Source: Alphaproteobacteria bacterium UBA2903 (lineage in GTDB: Bacteria; Pseudomonadota; Alphaproteobacteria; CAAGCB01; CAG-977). Taken from it: a stretch of DNA of 6,700 nt. The position numbers and the translations under genes are program-made. Below, piece after piece: positions 1 through 5,951 of the stretch. The stretch spans positions 1 through 6,700 of the forward strand of contig DEDN01000008.1 of assembly GCA_002349565.1 (NCBI GenBank). The letters run 5' to 3'. The notes under the pieces were generated by a model that searched no databases, had not been told where the DNA came from, and was given only the letters and a program-made list of their open reading frames with translations. Each line of letters starts with the position of its first letter. The first letter of the stretch is position 1.

Positions 1-39
1 ATTGCGATTCTGTTGTTTCCCCCTACGGGTAGTAGCACC

Positions 40-1311
40 TTACGTCAGAATGCTGATGGCTTCCTGCACCATTTCGTTGACGGTCGTAAAGGCGTTGACC
101 GAACTGGAATACGCGCGCTGGGTTGTTACCATATTGGTAAATTCCTCTTCCAAGGCGACGTTGGAATTTTCCAGCTTGCCGCCCTCGACGGTCGTTTCGG
201 TGCGCGTCGCTTGCAAATCGACGACCTCCAGATTGCCCGCGTTTTCGGAATATTCGAACATATTGCCCGAAACGGCTTCCATCATATTGGGGATTTGAAC
301 TTGCGCGACGGCGACTTTGCACACGGGAATCGACGCCCCGTTGCTGTACACCGCATTCAAAACGCCTTTGGAATCCCAAGCCGTGCTGACCAAAGATCCG
401 AACCCTTTGCCGTCCTGATTTAAAACGGACCCCTGCAAGTGCGTCGCATATTGCGTAAAGTGGCTTAAATCCAGCGAAATATTACCCGCTTTGCCGTTGC
501 CCCAGTCCACGGCTATGGTTGTCGCGGCGGCGGGTTTTATCATCCGCGCGTTTTCGTCGAACTGTACTTCGATAGTTCCGGAAGTAACGTTTGCGCCGCC
601 GTCCAACCCGATTTCCACGTTCCAAGTGTTCGTGTTGTCCGTCTTTGTCCAGCGCATCGTCATATTGTGCATCGTATAGTCGCCGTCGTACACGCCGAAT
701 TTCAGCAACTGCGATTCCGTCGCGTCGGCGGGAATGTTGCCTTTGAAAGACATAGTCGTCGTCAAATGCCCCGGCGTGTATTCGTTCGGCGAAATCACCA
801 CGGGTTCAAGGGAGGAAGAAAATGCCTCGCTGTCGGCATTATAGTTCCAGCCCATGACGTAATAGCCCGACGCGTTGACAAAGTACGACGCGGGCTTGCT
901 TTGCGTAATCACGCCCGAACCGTTCGCCGGCTTGTAATAAGTAATCTGCTGAGGTTTATATCCCGCGGGAGTGACCGCCGTGGCTTGAAAATCGCCCGCG
1001 CGGGTGTAATAAGTGTTGTTGTCGCCTTGAACGACAAAGAATCCGCGTCCGGAAATGCCCAAATCGTAAACGCTGTTCGTCGTGCTCAGAACGCCCGCGA
1101 TATCGACCATTCGTCTGTCCACGTTGCCCGCCGTGAAAGAATGGCTGTCCGTGCCGATTTCGTTGTAAATCGACATCTGCGTTTCAAAGCGCGCGTTGAC
1201 TTTTTTATACCCGACCGTATTGACGTTCGCGATGTTGGAACTGATTTGCTCCAATGCGTGCGCTTGGGCGTGCATACCCATCGTGCTGGTGACGTAATTG
1301 CCTATTGCCAT
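40..1311 (-). CDS. flgE: Flagellar hook protein FlgE
   Basis: A 423-residue axial protein that polymerises outside the cell into the flagellar hook, the universal joint between rod and filament. The N-terminus (residues 1-45) has the rod/hook signature 'SSNIANVNTVGYK'. Residues 83-106 match the FlgE core ('DLGISGRGFFVVQ', 'YYTRAG'). The 'TTTMSFKGNIPA' stretch near 184-195 opens the FlgE D2 domain. Residues 298-325 (QDGKGFGSL, VYSNG) and the C-terminus 384-422 (SNVALEEEFTNM, TTQRAY) pair with the N-terminus as the D0/D1 coiled coil. The length fits FlgE rather than the shorter rod proteins FlgF or FlgG. An AAAGGAG ribosome site lies about 7 bases before the ATG. The segment between YYTRAG and the GYYVMGW motif is roughly 25-30 residues longer than I expect, and Cys331 is the only cysteine. 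No other flagellar gene is visible; the operon may continue past position 1. Confidence 0.93.
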   Translation of the reverse strand: MAIGNYVTSTMGMHAQAHALEQISSNIANVNTVGYKKVNARFETQMSIYNEIGTDSHSFTAGNVDRRMVDIAGVLSTTNSVYDLGISGRGFFVVQGDNNTYYTRAGDFQATAVTPAGYKPQQITYYKPANGSGVITQSKPASYFVNASGYYVMGWNYNADSEAFSSSLEPVVISPNEYTPGHLTTTMSFKGNIPADATESQLLKFGVYDGDYTMHNMTMRWTKTDNTNTWNVEIGLDGGANVTSGTIEVQFDENARMIKPAAATTIAVDWGNGKAGNISLDLSHFTQYATHLQGSVLNQDGKGFGSLVSTAWDSKGVLNAVYSNGASIPVCKVAVAQVQIPNMMEAVSGNMFEYSENAGNLEVVDLQATRTETTVEGGKLENSNVALEEEFTNMVTTQRAYSSSVNAFTTVNEMVQEAISILT

Positions 1312-1352
1312 CGGGAATCTCCTTTCCTGACGATAAAACTCCGCTTTATTTA

Positions 1353-1368
1353 TGCAAATTTTATGCCA
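1353..1368 (-). promoter_or_regulatory. Sigma-54 (-24/-12) promoter for flgE
   Basis: Read on the minus strand, the sequence is TGGCATAAAATTTGCA. It matches the RpoN consensus TGGCAC-N5-TTGCA with GG (1367-1366) and GC (1355-1354) exactly 12 bases apart. The predicted transcription start is about 1342, giving a leader of about 30 bases that contains the ribosome site. Hook genes are sigma-54 dependent in several flagellated lineages, so position and target agree. An enhancer-binding activator would be needed; its sites, usually 100-200 bases upstream, would fall inside aroQ. Confidence 0.75.
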
Positions 1369-1387
1369 AAAAAGAGTGTTAATTTAG

Positions 1388-1416
1388 GTGCAATTCGATT
1401 CAAAGGGTGATATAAG
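1388..1416 (+). promoter_or_regulatory. Probable promoter of the aroQ-accB-accC operon
   Basis: TATAAG at 1411-1416 is preceded by TG at 1408-1409, giving an extended -10 (TGA-TATAAG). A weak -35, GTGCAA at 1388-1393, lies 17 bases upstream with three of six consensus bases. The predicted start is near 1423, which leaves a leader of about 27 bases before aroQ. It points away from the flgE promoter, and their core elements do not overlap. Confidence 0.45.
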
Positions 1417-1449
1417 AGTGTCGAAGTTTTTAAAAACGGAATATGGCGA

Positions 1450-1890
1450 ATGTTCAAAATTTTACTGTTAAACGGTCCGAATTTGAATATGCTCAGCACG
1501 CGGCAGCCCGAAATTTACGGCAGGCAAACCCTGTCGGACATTGAACGCACCTGCACGGAACGCACCATACAGTTGGGCGGAACGCTGGACTGCTTTCAAA
1601 GCAATTCCGAAGGGGCTTTAATCGACAAAATCCAACAAGCGCGCGATGTTTACGATGCGATTGTCATCAATCCCGCGGGATATTCGCACACATCGATTGC
1701 GTTGATGGACGCGTTGCTGGCGTGCGACATGCCCGTTGTCGAAGTCCACTTGTCCAACATTCACCGGCGCGAGGAATTCCGCCATGTTTCTTATGTTTCC
1801 AAAGCCGCGACGGGTGTGATTTGCGGCTTGGGGTCAAAGGGGTATCTTTTAGCGATTGAGGCCGTCGCCTCGCTTTTCAAAGGAGAATGA
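1450..1890 (+). CDS. aroQ: 3-dehydroquinate dehydratase, type II
   Basis: A 146-residue cytosolic enzyme of the shikimate pathway that removes water from 3-dehydroquinate to give 3-dehydroshikimate, by the type II (anti-elimination) mechanism. The family length is about 145-150 residues and the protein forms a dodecamer in known members. Visible signatures are NGPNLNML (8-15), Arg18 and the catalytic Tyr23 in 'EIYG', the substrate-binding 'INPAGYSH' (73-80), 'VEVHLSNIHRREEFR' with His100, and Arg111. All key residues are present. The ATG at 1450 has only a weak ribosome site (ACGGA, 1436-1440), but starting there gives the standard N-terminus; the ATG at 1443 is out of frame. It is first in a three-gene operon, and an AGGAGA in its last codons serves accB. 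Confidence 0.96.
   Translation: MFKILLLNGPNLNMLSTRQPEIYGRQTLSDIERTCTERTIQLGGTLDCFQSNSEGALIDKIQQARDVYDAIVINPAGYSHTSIALMDALLACDMPVVEVHLSNIHRREEFRHVSYVSKAATGVICGLGSKGYLLAIEAVASLFKGE
1881..1886 (+). promoter_or_regulatory. Ribosome binding site that decides the accB start
   Basis: AGGAGA lies inside the last codons of aroQ. It touches the ATG at 1887, which is too close for initiation, but is 9 bases before the ATG at 1896. The second ATG is therefore the better accB start. Confidence 0.75.
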
Positions 1891-1895
1891 ATCCA

Positions 1896-2348
1896 ATGTC
1901 AAAAACCGACATTTCTTTGGCAGAAAGCCTTGCCAAACTGCTCAACGATCAAAACCTTGCCGAAATCGAATACGATACGGAAGGTTTGCGTCTGCGCGTT
2001 GTCAGAACCGCCGCGACCGCTTTTGCGCCCGCGCCCGTCGCGATGCCCGCGCCTGTTGCGGCTCCCGCCGCCGCGCCTGCCGCAAACGCCGCTCCCGCCG
2101 CCGAAGAAGTCAAGGGCGAAGCCGTCAAATCCCCGATGGTCGGCGTGATTTACGCATCCCCCGAACCGAACGCCGCGCCGTATGTTTCCGTCGGCGACAC
2201 CGTTTCCGCGGATCAGACGCTGTTTTTGGTCGAAGCGATGAAGACCTTTAACCCCGTCAAAGCGCCGCGCGCGGGCAAAGTCGTCAAAATTCTGGTCACC
2301 GACCGTTCCCCCGTCGAATACGGCGAACCTTTGCTGATTTTGGAATAA
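1896..2348 (+). CDS. accB: Biotin carboxyl carrier protein of acetyl-CoA carboxylase
   Basis: A 150-residue carrier that holds biotin on a lysine and shuttles the carboxyl group between biotin carboxylase (AccC) and the carboxyltransferase (AccAD), the committed step of fatty-acid synthesis. Residues 1-40 form the N-terminal helical region typical of AccB. Residues 42-70 are an Ala/Pro-rich flexible linker. From about 77 the biotinyl domain follows: 'KSPMVGVIYASP', the biotinylation motif 'EAMKTFN' with Lys116 as acceptor, and the closing 'PVEYGEPLLILE'. EAMKTFN differs from the common EAMKMMN only after the invariant AMK. The ATG at 1887 would add three residues and overlap the aroQ stop by 4 bases (ATGA), but its spacing to AGGAGA is poor, so 1896 is preferred. 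accC begins 3 bases after the stop, as expected for genes made in fixed ratio. Confidence 0.95.
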   Translation: MSKTDISLAESLAKLLNDQNLAEIEYDTEGLRLRVVRTAATAFAPAPVAMPAPVAAPAAAPAANAAPAAEEVKGEAVKSPMVGVIYASPEPNAAPYVSVGDTVSADQTLFLVEAMKTFNPVKAPRAGKVVKILVTDRSPVEYGEPLLILE

Positions 2349-2351
2349 GCC

Positions 2352-3710
2352 ATGATTGAAAAAGTTTTAATCGCAAACCGCGGTGAAATCGCTTTGCGTA
2401 TTTACCGCGCGTGTCGGGAAATGGGGATTAAAACGGTTGCCGTCCATTCAACCGCCGACGCGGACGCCATGCATGTCCGCATGGCTGACGAAGCCGTTTG
2501 CATCGGTCCCGCCCCCGCAAAAGACTCTTATTTGAACAAAGCCGCGATTATTACCGCCGCTTTGGTCACGGGCGCGGACGCGATTCATCCGGGCTACGGC
2601 TTTTTGTCGGAAAACGCGGACTTTGCCGAAATGGTGCAGGAACACGGGCTGACATGGATCGGTCCCACGCCCGAAATGATGCGCCTGATGGGCGACAAAA
2701 TCACCGCGAAACGCACCGCCATTGAAACGGGATTGCCCGTCGTCCCCGGTTCGGACGGCGCTGTCGATACGGTCGAAGATGCTTTGGAAGCGTCGGAAAA
2801 AATGGGCTATCCCGTTTTGATTAAAGCGACTGCGGGCGGCGGCGGCAAAGGCATGCGCATTGCCCGCAGCGCCGAAGAACTGCCCGACGCTTACATGCAG
2901 GCGCGCGCGGAAGCCAAAGCGTCGTTTACCAGCGATCAGGTGTACATCGAAAAATACCTTGAAAACCCGCGTCACATCGAAATGCAGGTGTTGGCGGACA
3001 ACTACGGCAACGTCGTGCATTTGGGCGAACGCGACTGCTCTTTGCAGCGCAACAACCAAAAAGTTCTGGAAGAAACGCCCAGCCCCGCTTTGAACGCGGA
3101 ACAGCGCAAAAAAATCGGCGAAATCGTATCGAACGCGATGCGCAAAATGGGCTACAGCAACGTCGGCACGATTGAATTCCTGTATGAAAACGGCAAATTC
3201 TACTTTATCGAAATGAACACCCGTTTGCAGGTGGAACACCCGATTACGGAAATGGTTACGGGCATCGATTTGGTACGCGAACAAATCCGCGTCGCGGGCG
3301 GCGCTCACCTGAACTATACGCAGGACGACGTGCATTTCACGGGACACGCGATGGAATGCCGCATCAACGCCGAAGACCCGTTCACGTTCATTCCTTGCCC
3401 CGGAAAAATCGAACAATGGCACGCCCCCGGCGGGCTGTGGACGCGCGTCGATTCGGGAATGTACACGGGCTACACCGTGCCGCCGTATTACGACAGCATG
3501 ATTGCCAAGCTGATTGTGTTCGGCAAAACCCGCAACGGCTGTTTGATGCGTTTGCACCGCGCCATTGACGAATTTGTCATCGAGGGTGTGAATACGACCC
3601 TGCCTTTGCATGACGCGATTATTTCGTCGCAGGACTTCATCGACGGGAACTACAACATCCATTGGTTGGAAAAGTTCCTGAAAAAGCTGAAATCCGAAAC
3701 GGAAAAATAA
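2352..3710 (+). CDS. accC: Biotin carboxylase subunit of acetyl-CoA carboxylase
   Basis: A 452-residue ATP-grasp enzyme that uses ATP and bicarbonate to carboxylate the biotin on AccB. The length matches the family (about 450). In order: the N-terminal domain with 'KVLIANRGEIALR' (4-16) and 'HPGYGFLSEN'; Lys116 and Lys158 for ATP; the glycine-rich lid 'GGGGKGM' (162-168); 'RHIEMQVL' with His208; Glu275 and Glu287; the active-site stretch 'EMNTRLQVEHP' with Asn289, Arg291 and Glu295; and Arg337 in 'MECRINAEDP'. Numbering runs one behind E. coli AccC, where these residues are known. The usual QRR(H/N)QK loop reads 'QRNNQK' at 232-237, so one Arg has become Asn; Lys237 remains. The start sits 3 bases after accB with only a weak GGA, suggesting translational coupling. 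Confidence 0.97.
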   Translation: MIEKVLIANRGEIALRIYRACREMGIKTVAVHSTADADAMHVRMADEAVCIGPAPAKDSYLNKAAIITAALVTGADAIHPGYGFLSENADFAEMVQEHGLTWIGPTPEMMRLMGDKITAKRTAIETGLPVVPGSDGAVDTVEDALEASEKMGYPVLIKATAGGGGKGMRIARSAEELPDAYMQARAEAKASFTSDQVYIEKYLENPRHIEMQVLADNYGNVVHLGERDCSLQRNNQKVLEETPSPALNAEQRKKIGEIVSNAMRKMGYSNVGTIEFLYENGKFYFIEMNTRLQVEHPITEMVTGIDLVREQIRVAGGAHLNYTQDDVHFTGHAMECRINAEDPFTFIPCPGKIEQWHAPGGLWTRVDSGMYTGYTVPPYYDSMIAKLIVFGKTRNGCLMRLHRAIDEFVIEGVNTTLPLHDAIISSQDFIDGNYNIHWLEKFLKKLKSETEK

Positions 3711-3723
3711 AGCGAAAAAACAA

Positions 3724-3754
3724 CGGGCGGAGAAAAACTCCGCCCGCTTTTTTT
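3724..3754. terminator. Intrinsic terminator, probably bidirectional, between accC and the convergent membrane-protein gene
   Basis: A perfect 9-bp stem, CGGGCGGAG (3724-3732) and CTCCGCCCG (3738-3746), encloses an AAAAA loop and is followed by seven T (3748-3754), a textbook terminator for the aroQ-accB-accC operon. Upstream, an A6 run near 3715-3720 becomes a T run on the minus strand three bases past the stem, so the same hairpin can end the gene read from the other side. Confidence 0.93.
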
Positions 3755-3766
3755 ACAAAGGAAAAA

Positions 3767-4495
3767 TCAATTCCGTCTGTCGCCCAAAAAGCGCAGCATG
3801 TACAAAAACAGATTGATAAAGTCCATGTACAGATCCAGCGCGCCGAAAATGGCTTTGGCGTTTGTCATTTCCGCGGAATCCGCTTCGCTGTACCATTCGC
3901 GGGCTTTGAACGTGTCAAACGCGGTCAGCCCGACGAAAATCACGACGCCCAGAACGGAAACGGCGAAATCCAGCGGCGCGCTTTTGACAAAGATGTTGAC
4001 CACCATCGCGATAATGATGCCGAACAGTCCCATCATCAGGAACGATCCGAACTTGGTCAAATCGCGCTTGGTCGTATAGCCGTACAGGCTCATCGTCAAA
4101 AACATGCCTGCGGTAATCAAGAACACGCGCAGAATGCTCAATCCCGTATAAGCCCAGAAAACCGTCGTCATCGACACGCCGAACGCGGCGGAGAAAATAA
4201 CGAACAGCGTCAGCGCCTTGGCGGCGTTGCCCGTTCTGACGGCGGACCCCATCATAAACACCAAAGCGAACGGCAGCAAAACGGCAACCCAACCCAGTCC
4301 GCTGAGCGTTCCCGCCTGCACGTTGAAAAACAAAGCGGCAAGCGTCGAATGAGCCAGCCCGTAGCTGACGAACGCGGTCACCAGCAGACCCAGAGTCATA
4401 TAATTGTAAACTTTGAGCATATATTGCCGCAACCCTTCGTCCACCATGGCGGCGGCGCGGGTAACGACGGTATCCCGTTGATAATCGAAAGACAT
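3767..4495 (-). CDS. Bax inhibitor-1/YccA family integral membrane protein
   Basis: A 242-residue inner-membrane protein of the Bax inhibitor-1 (BI-1/TMBIM) family. Some bacterial members conduct or leak calcium; E. coli YccA binds and inhibits FtsH. The function here is not established. A soluble N-terminus (about residues 1-28) is followed by seven hydrophobic segments, beginning with 'YMTLGLLVTAFVSYGL' and ending in the family signature 'LYMDFINLFLYMLRF', with a short basic tail (GDRRN). The conserved acidic residues of the last helices, including the Asp in 'LTAFDTF' and in 'LYMDFINLF', are present; such residues form the pH-sensing pair in the studied homologue BsYetJ. The start at 4495 is chosen because GGAGG lies 7 bases upstream; extending to 4567 would add 24 residues with no ribosome site and would cover the promoter. 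It stands alone, convergent with accC and divergent from the phosphatase. Confidence 0.93.
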   Translation of the reverse strand: MSFDYQRDTVVTRAAAMVDEGLRQYMLKVYNYMTLGLLVTAFVSYGLAHSTLAALFFNVQAGTLSGLGWVAVLLPFALVFMMGSAVRTGNAAKALTLFVIFSAAFGVSMTTVFWAYTGLSILRVFLITAGMFLTMSLYGYTTKRDLTKFGSFLMMGLFGIIIAMVVNIFVKSAPLDFAVSVLGVVIFVGLTAFDTFKAREWYSEADSAEMTNAKAIFGALDLYMDFINLFLYMLRFLGDRRN

Positions 4496-4521
4496 TGCAA
4501 AACCTCCATAAAACAAAGCTT

Positions 4522-4551
4522 TTGAAATTATATAGCACGGTTTCGGATAAA
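4522..4551 (+). promoter_or_regulatory. Possible promoter for the phosphatase-kinase-nth operon
   Basis: TTGAAA at 4522-4527 (five of six -35 bases) and GATAAA at 4546-4551 (four of six -10 bases) are 18 bases apart, with a predicted start near 4558 and a leader of about 40 bases. The -35 overlaps the -10 of the divergent BI-1 promoter, so the two may compete for polymerase. The match is modest in AT-rich sequence. Confidence 0.35.
4527..4537 (-). promoter_or_regulatory. Extended -10 promoter for the BI-1 family gene
   Basis: On the minus strand the sequence reads TGCTATATAAT. It holds a perfect TATAAT (4532-4527), and a TG lies upstream with an overlapping TGC-TATATA option. No strong -35 is visible (TGGAAT is the best candidate). 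The predicted start near 4520 leaves a leader of about 25 bases carrying GGAGG. Confidence 0.6.
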
Positions 4552-4565
4552 ATTCCAGCTTATCC
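4545..4565. repeat. Inverted repeat in the divergent promoter region
   Basis: GGATAA (4545-4550) and TTATCC (4560-4565) form a perfect 6-bp inverted repeat with a 9-base spacer. It overlaps the proposed -10 and start of the plus-strand operon and lies just upstream of the minus-strand -10. It could be an operator for a dimeric regulator, but repeats this short arise by chance. Confidence 0.4.
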
Positions 4566-4597
4566 ATTTATTAACTTTTCTGTGATTTGATGAAAGC

Positions 4598-5077
4598 ATG
4601 TACAAAGTTCTGTTCGTATGCACCGGTAACATATGCCGCTCTCCGACTGCCGAGGGCGTTTTCCGCCAAATGGTGAAAAACGCGGGTTTGGGAAACGACG
4701 TGGCGGTGGATTCGGCGGGAATCAGCAGCTGGCACGCGGGGCAGTCCCCCGATTCGCGGGCTGTCGAAACGGCTTTGAAGAACGGTGTGGACATCTCTTC
4801 CCTGCGCGCAAGGAAAGTCGTTCGGGACGATTTTCAAAACTTTGATTTGATTATCGCTCTGGACGCGTCCCATTTGCAGGTTCTGGAAAAATTGCGCCGC
4901 GAATCGGCGCAAGGCAAGGCGGAACTGAAATTGCTGATGCGTGACTATGCGCCCGAAACAGGATTCACGGATGTCCCCGACCCGTACTACGGCGGTTATG
5001 ACGGCTTTCAATCGGTGTTTGACCTGATACGCACCGCTTGCGCGGCAGTATTGGCTTTTGTTCGGGAAAAAGTGTAA
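4598..5077 (+). CDS. Low-molecular-weight protein tyrosine phosphatase
   Basis: A 159-residue cytosolic phosphatase acting through a phosphocysteine intermediate. The P-loop 'VCTGNICRSP' gives the C-x5-R motif, with nucleophile Cys8 and Arg14 near the N-terminus as in all family members. 'SSWHAG' (43-48) holds the conserved Trp45 of the substrate pocket. 'DVPDPYYGG' (125-133) holds the general acid Asp128 and the aromatic pair Tyr130-Tyr131. Length and motif order match the family. Substrates may be phosphotyrosine proteins; however, homologues sitting directly before a fructosamine-kinase gene have been shown to remove the 5-phosphate from ribulosamine 5-phosphates, and that arrangement is seen here. 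The stop is immediately followed by the kinase ATG (TAAATG). The ribosome site is weak (GATGAAAG). Confidence 0.95.
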   Translation: MYKVLFVCTGNICRSPTAEGVFRQMVKNAGLGNDVAVDSAGISSWHAGQSPDSRAVETALKNGVDISSLRARKVVRDDFQNFDLIIALDASHLQVLEKLRRESAQGKAELKLLMRDYAPETGFTDVPDPYYGGYDGFQSVFDLIRTACAAVLAFVREKV

Positions 5078-5950
5078 ATGCAGGTCGAAAAAAACCCCTT
5101 GTCGGCAAAAGTAACGCAAATCGTCGAAACCGCGACGCGCCGTTTGGTCGTGTCGGCGGCGACTTTGGCGGGCGGGCGCACGGATGCCAAGCTGGTCGTT
5201 TTGTCCGACGGATCGCAGGTCGTCGTCAAACTGCCCAAAGGCAACGGCGAAAAACTGGCGATAGAGGGCGCGTCGATCGAGTATTTGAAAAATCATTCGT
5301 CGCTGCCGATGCCCAAAGTGTTTTATTCCGACGATGCCGTGCTGGTTCACGAATACATTGTCGCGGACGGCACGTTGACGGCGGATTCCGAACCCGAAAC
5401 GGCGGAGCTGCTGGCGAAACTGCACGAACAGACCGCGCCGCAGTACGGATTCGACTTTGACACTTTGTACGGGGGCGTGATTCAGCCCAACGCCAAAAGC
5501 GGCAAGTGGGTTGATTTTTTCGCGCAAAACAGACTGCTGTTTATGGCGCGCCAAGCTCTTGATTCGGGATATTTGACGCCCGAAACAATGGGCAGAATCG
5601 AAAAACTGGCGGGGCAGCTGCACCGTTGGCTGGACGAACCGAAACGCCCGTCCCTGATTCACGGCGATATTTGGTCCAGCAGCGTTTTGTGCCACCACGG
5701 GCGCGTCAAAGCGTTCGTCGATCCCGCGATTTGCTTTGCGGATTCGGAATTTGAGTTCGCTTTTTGCGGTGTTCAGGGATTGGGCAAGCGGTTTTATTCC
5801 GTTTACAACGAAATCCGCCCGTTCCGCGCGGGATTTTTCGAAGTGCGGCAAATGCTTTACAATCTTTATCCCCTGCTGCTGGACATCCGCCTGAACAGCG
5901 CGGACGCACACCGCAGGGTCGAAGCGGTCTTAAAACGGTTCGGAGTCTGA
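5078..5950 (+). CDS. Fructosamine/ribulosamine 3-kinase family protein with altered metal-binding loop
   Basis: A 290-residue protein with the FN3K/aminoglycoside-phosphotransferase kinase fold. Active relatives phosphorylate C3 of the sugar on glycated lysines, making the adduct unstable so the amine is regenerated. Visible are a small lobe with the ATP-binding Lys in 'VVVKLPKG', the Glu in 'IEGASIEYL', the hinge-like 'VLVHEYI', the FN3K-type 'LLAKLHEQTAPQYGFDFDTL' segment with 'GGVIQPN' and 'WVDFFAQNRL', and a catalytic loop 'LIHGDIWSSSVL' (193-204) with Asp197. The second metal ligand is Asp215 in 'FVDPA'. Relatives read HGD(L/V)W(S/T)(G/T)N; here Ser202 (AGC, 5681-5683) replaces the Asn, one base from AAC. 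Activity may be reduced or changed, or it may be a pseudokinase; all other landmarks are intact. It directly abuts the phosphatase, and nth starts one base after its stop. Confidence 0.9.
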   Translation: MQVEKNPLSAKVTQIVETATRRLVVSAATLAGGRTDAKLVVLSDGSQVVVKLPKGNGEKLAIEGASIEYLKNHSSLPMPKVFYSDDAVLVHEYIVADGTLTADSEPETAELLAKLHEQTAPQYGFDFDTLYGGVIQPNAKSGKWVDFFAQNRLLFMARQALDSGYLTPETMGRIEKLAGQLHRWLDEPKRPSLIHGDIWSSSVLCHHGRVKAFVDPAICFADSEFEFAFCGVQGLGKRFYSVYNEIRPFRAGFFEVRQMLYNLYPLLLDIRLNSADAHRRVEAVLKRFGV

Positions 5951-5951
5951 T

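Noticed and set aside
1..39. Possible flgE terminator or next-gene ribosome site (AGGGGG on the minus strand)
   Set aside because: Only very short stems (3-4 bp) are possible, there is no T run, and no start codon falls within the window, so neither can be supported.
667..1410. A 247-codon plus-strand open frame opposite flgE
   Set aside because: It is antisense to FlgE and crosses the sigma-54 promoter; the Arg/Val-rich product resembles nothing known.
2010..2106. Repetitive GCC/GCG-CCC sequence that looks like a tandem repeat
   Set aside because: It encodes the Ala/Pro-rich linker normal for AccB; the units are irregular and need no other explanation.
2448..3662. A 404-codon minus-strand open frame inside accC
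   Set aside because: It is an antisense shadow of a well-identified biotin carboxylase. Its composition (many Phe, Arg, His, Val) is typical of such shadows and no motif is visible.
3662..4525. A 287-codon plus-strand open frame opposite the BI-1 family gene
   Set aside because: It runs through the terminator hairpin, is antisense to a clear seven-helix protein, and yields a charged, Gln/His/Arg-rich product with no domain.
4571..5911. A 446-codon minus-strand open frame opposite the phosphatase and kinase genes
   Set aside because: It is antisense to two genes with full family motifs, its predicted product is rich in Arg, Phe, Val and Gln with no recognisable domain, and it has no clear ribosome site. 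Codon bias of the real genes keeps stops out of this frame.
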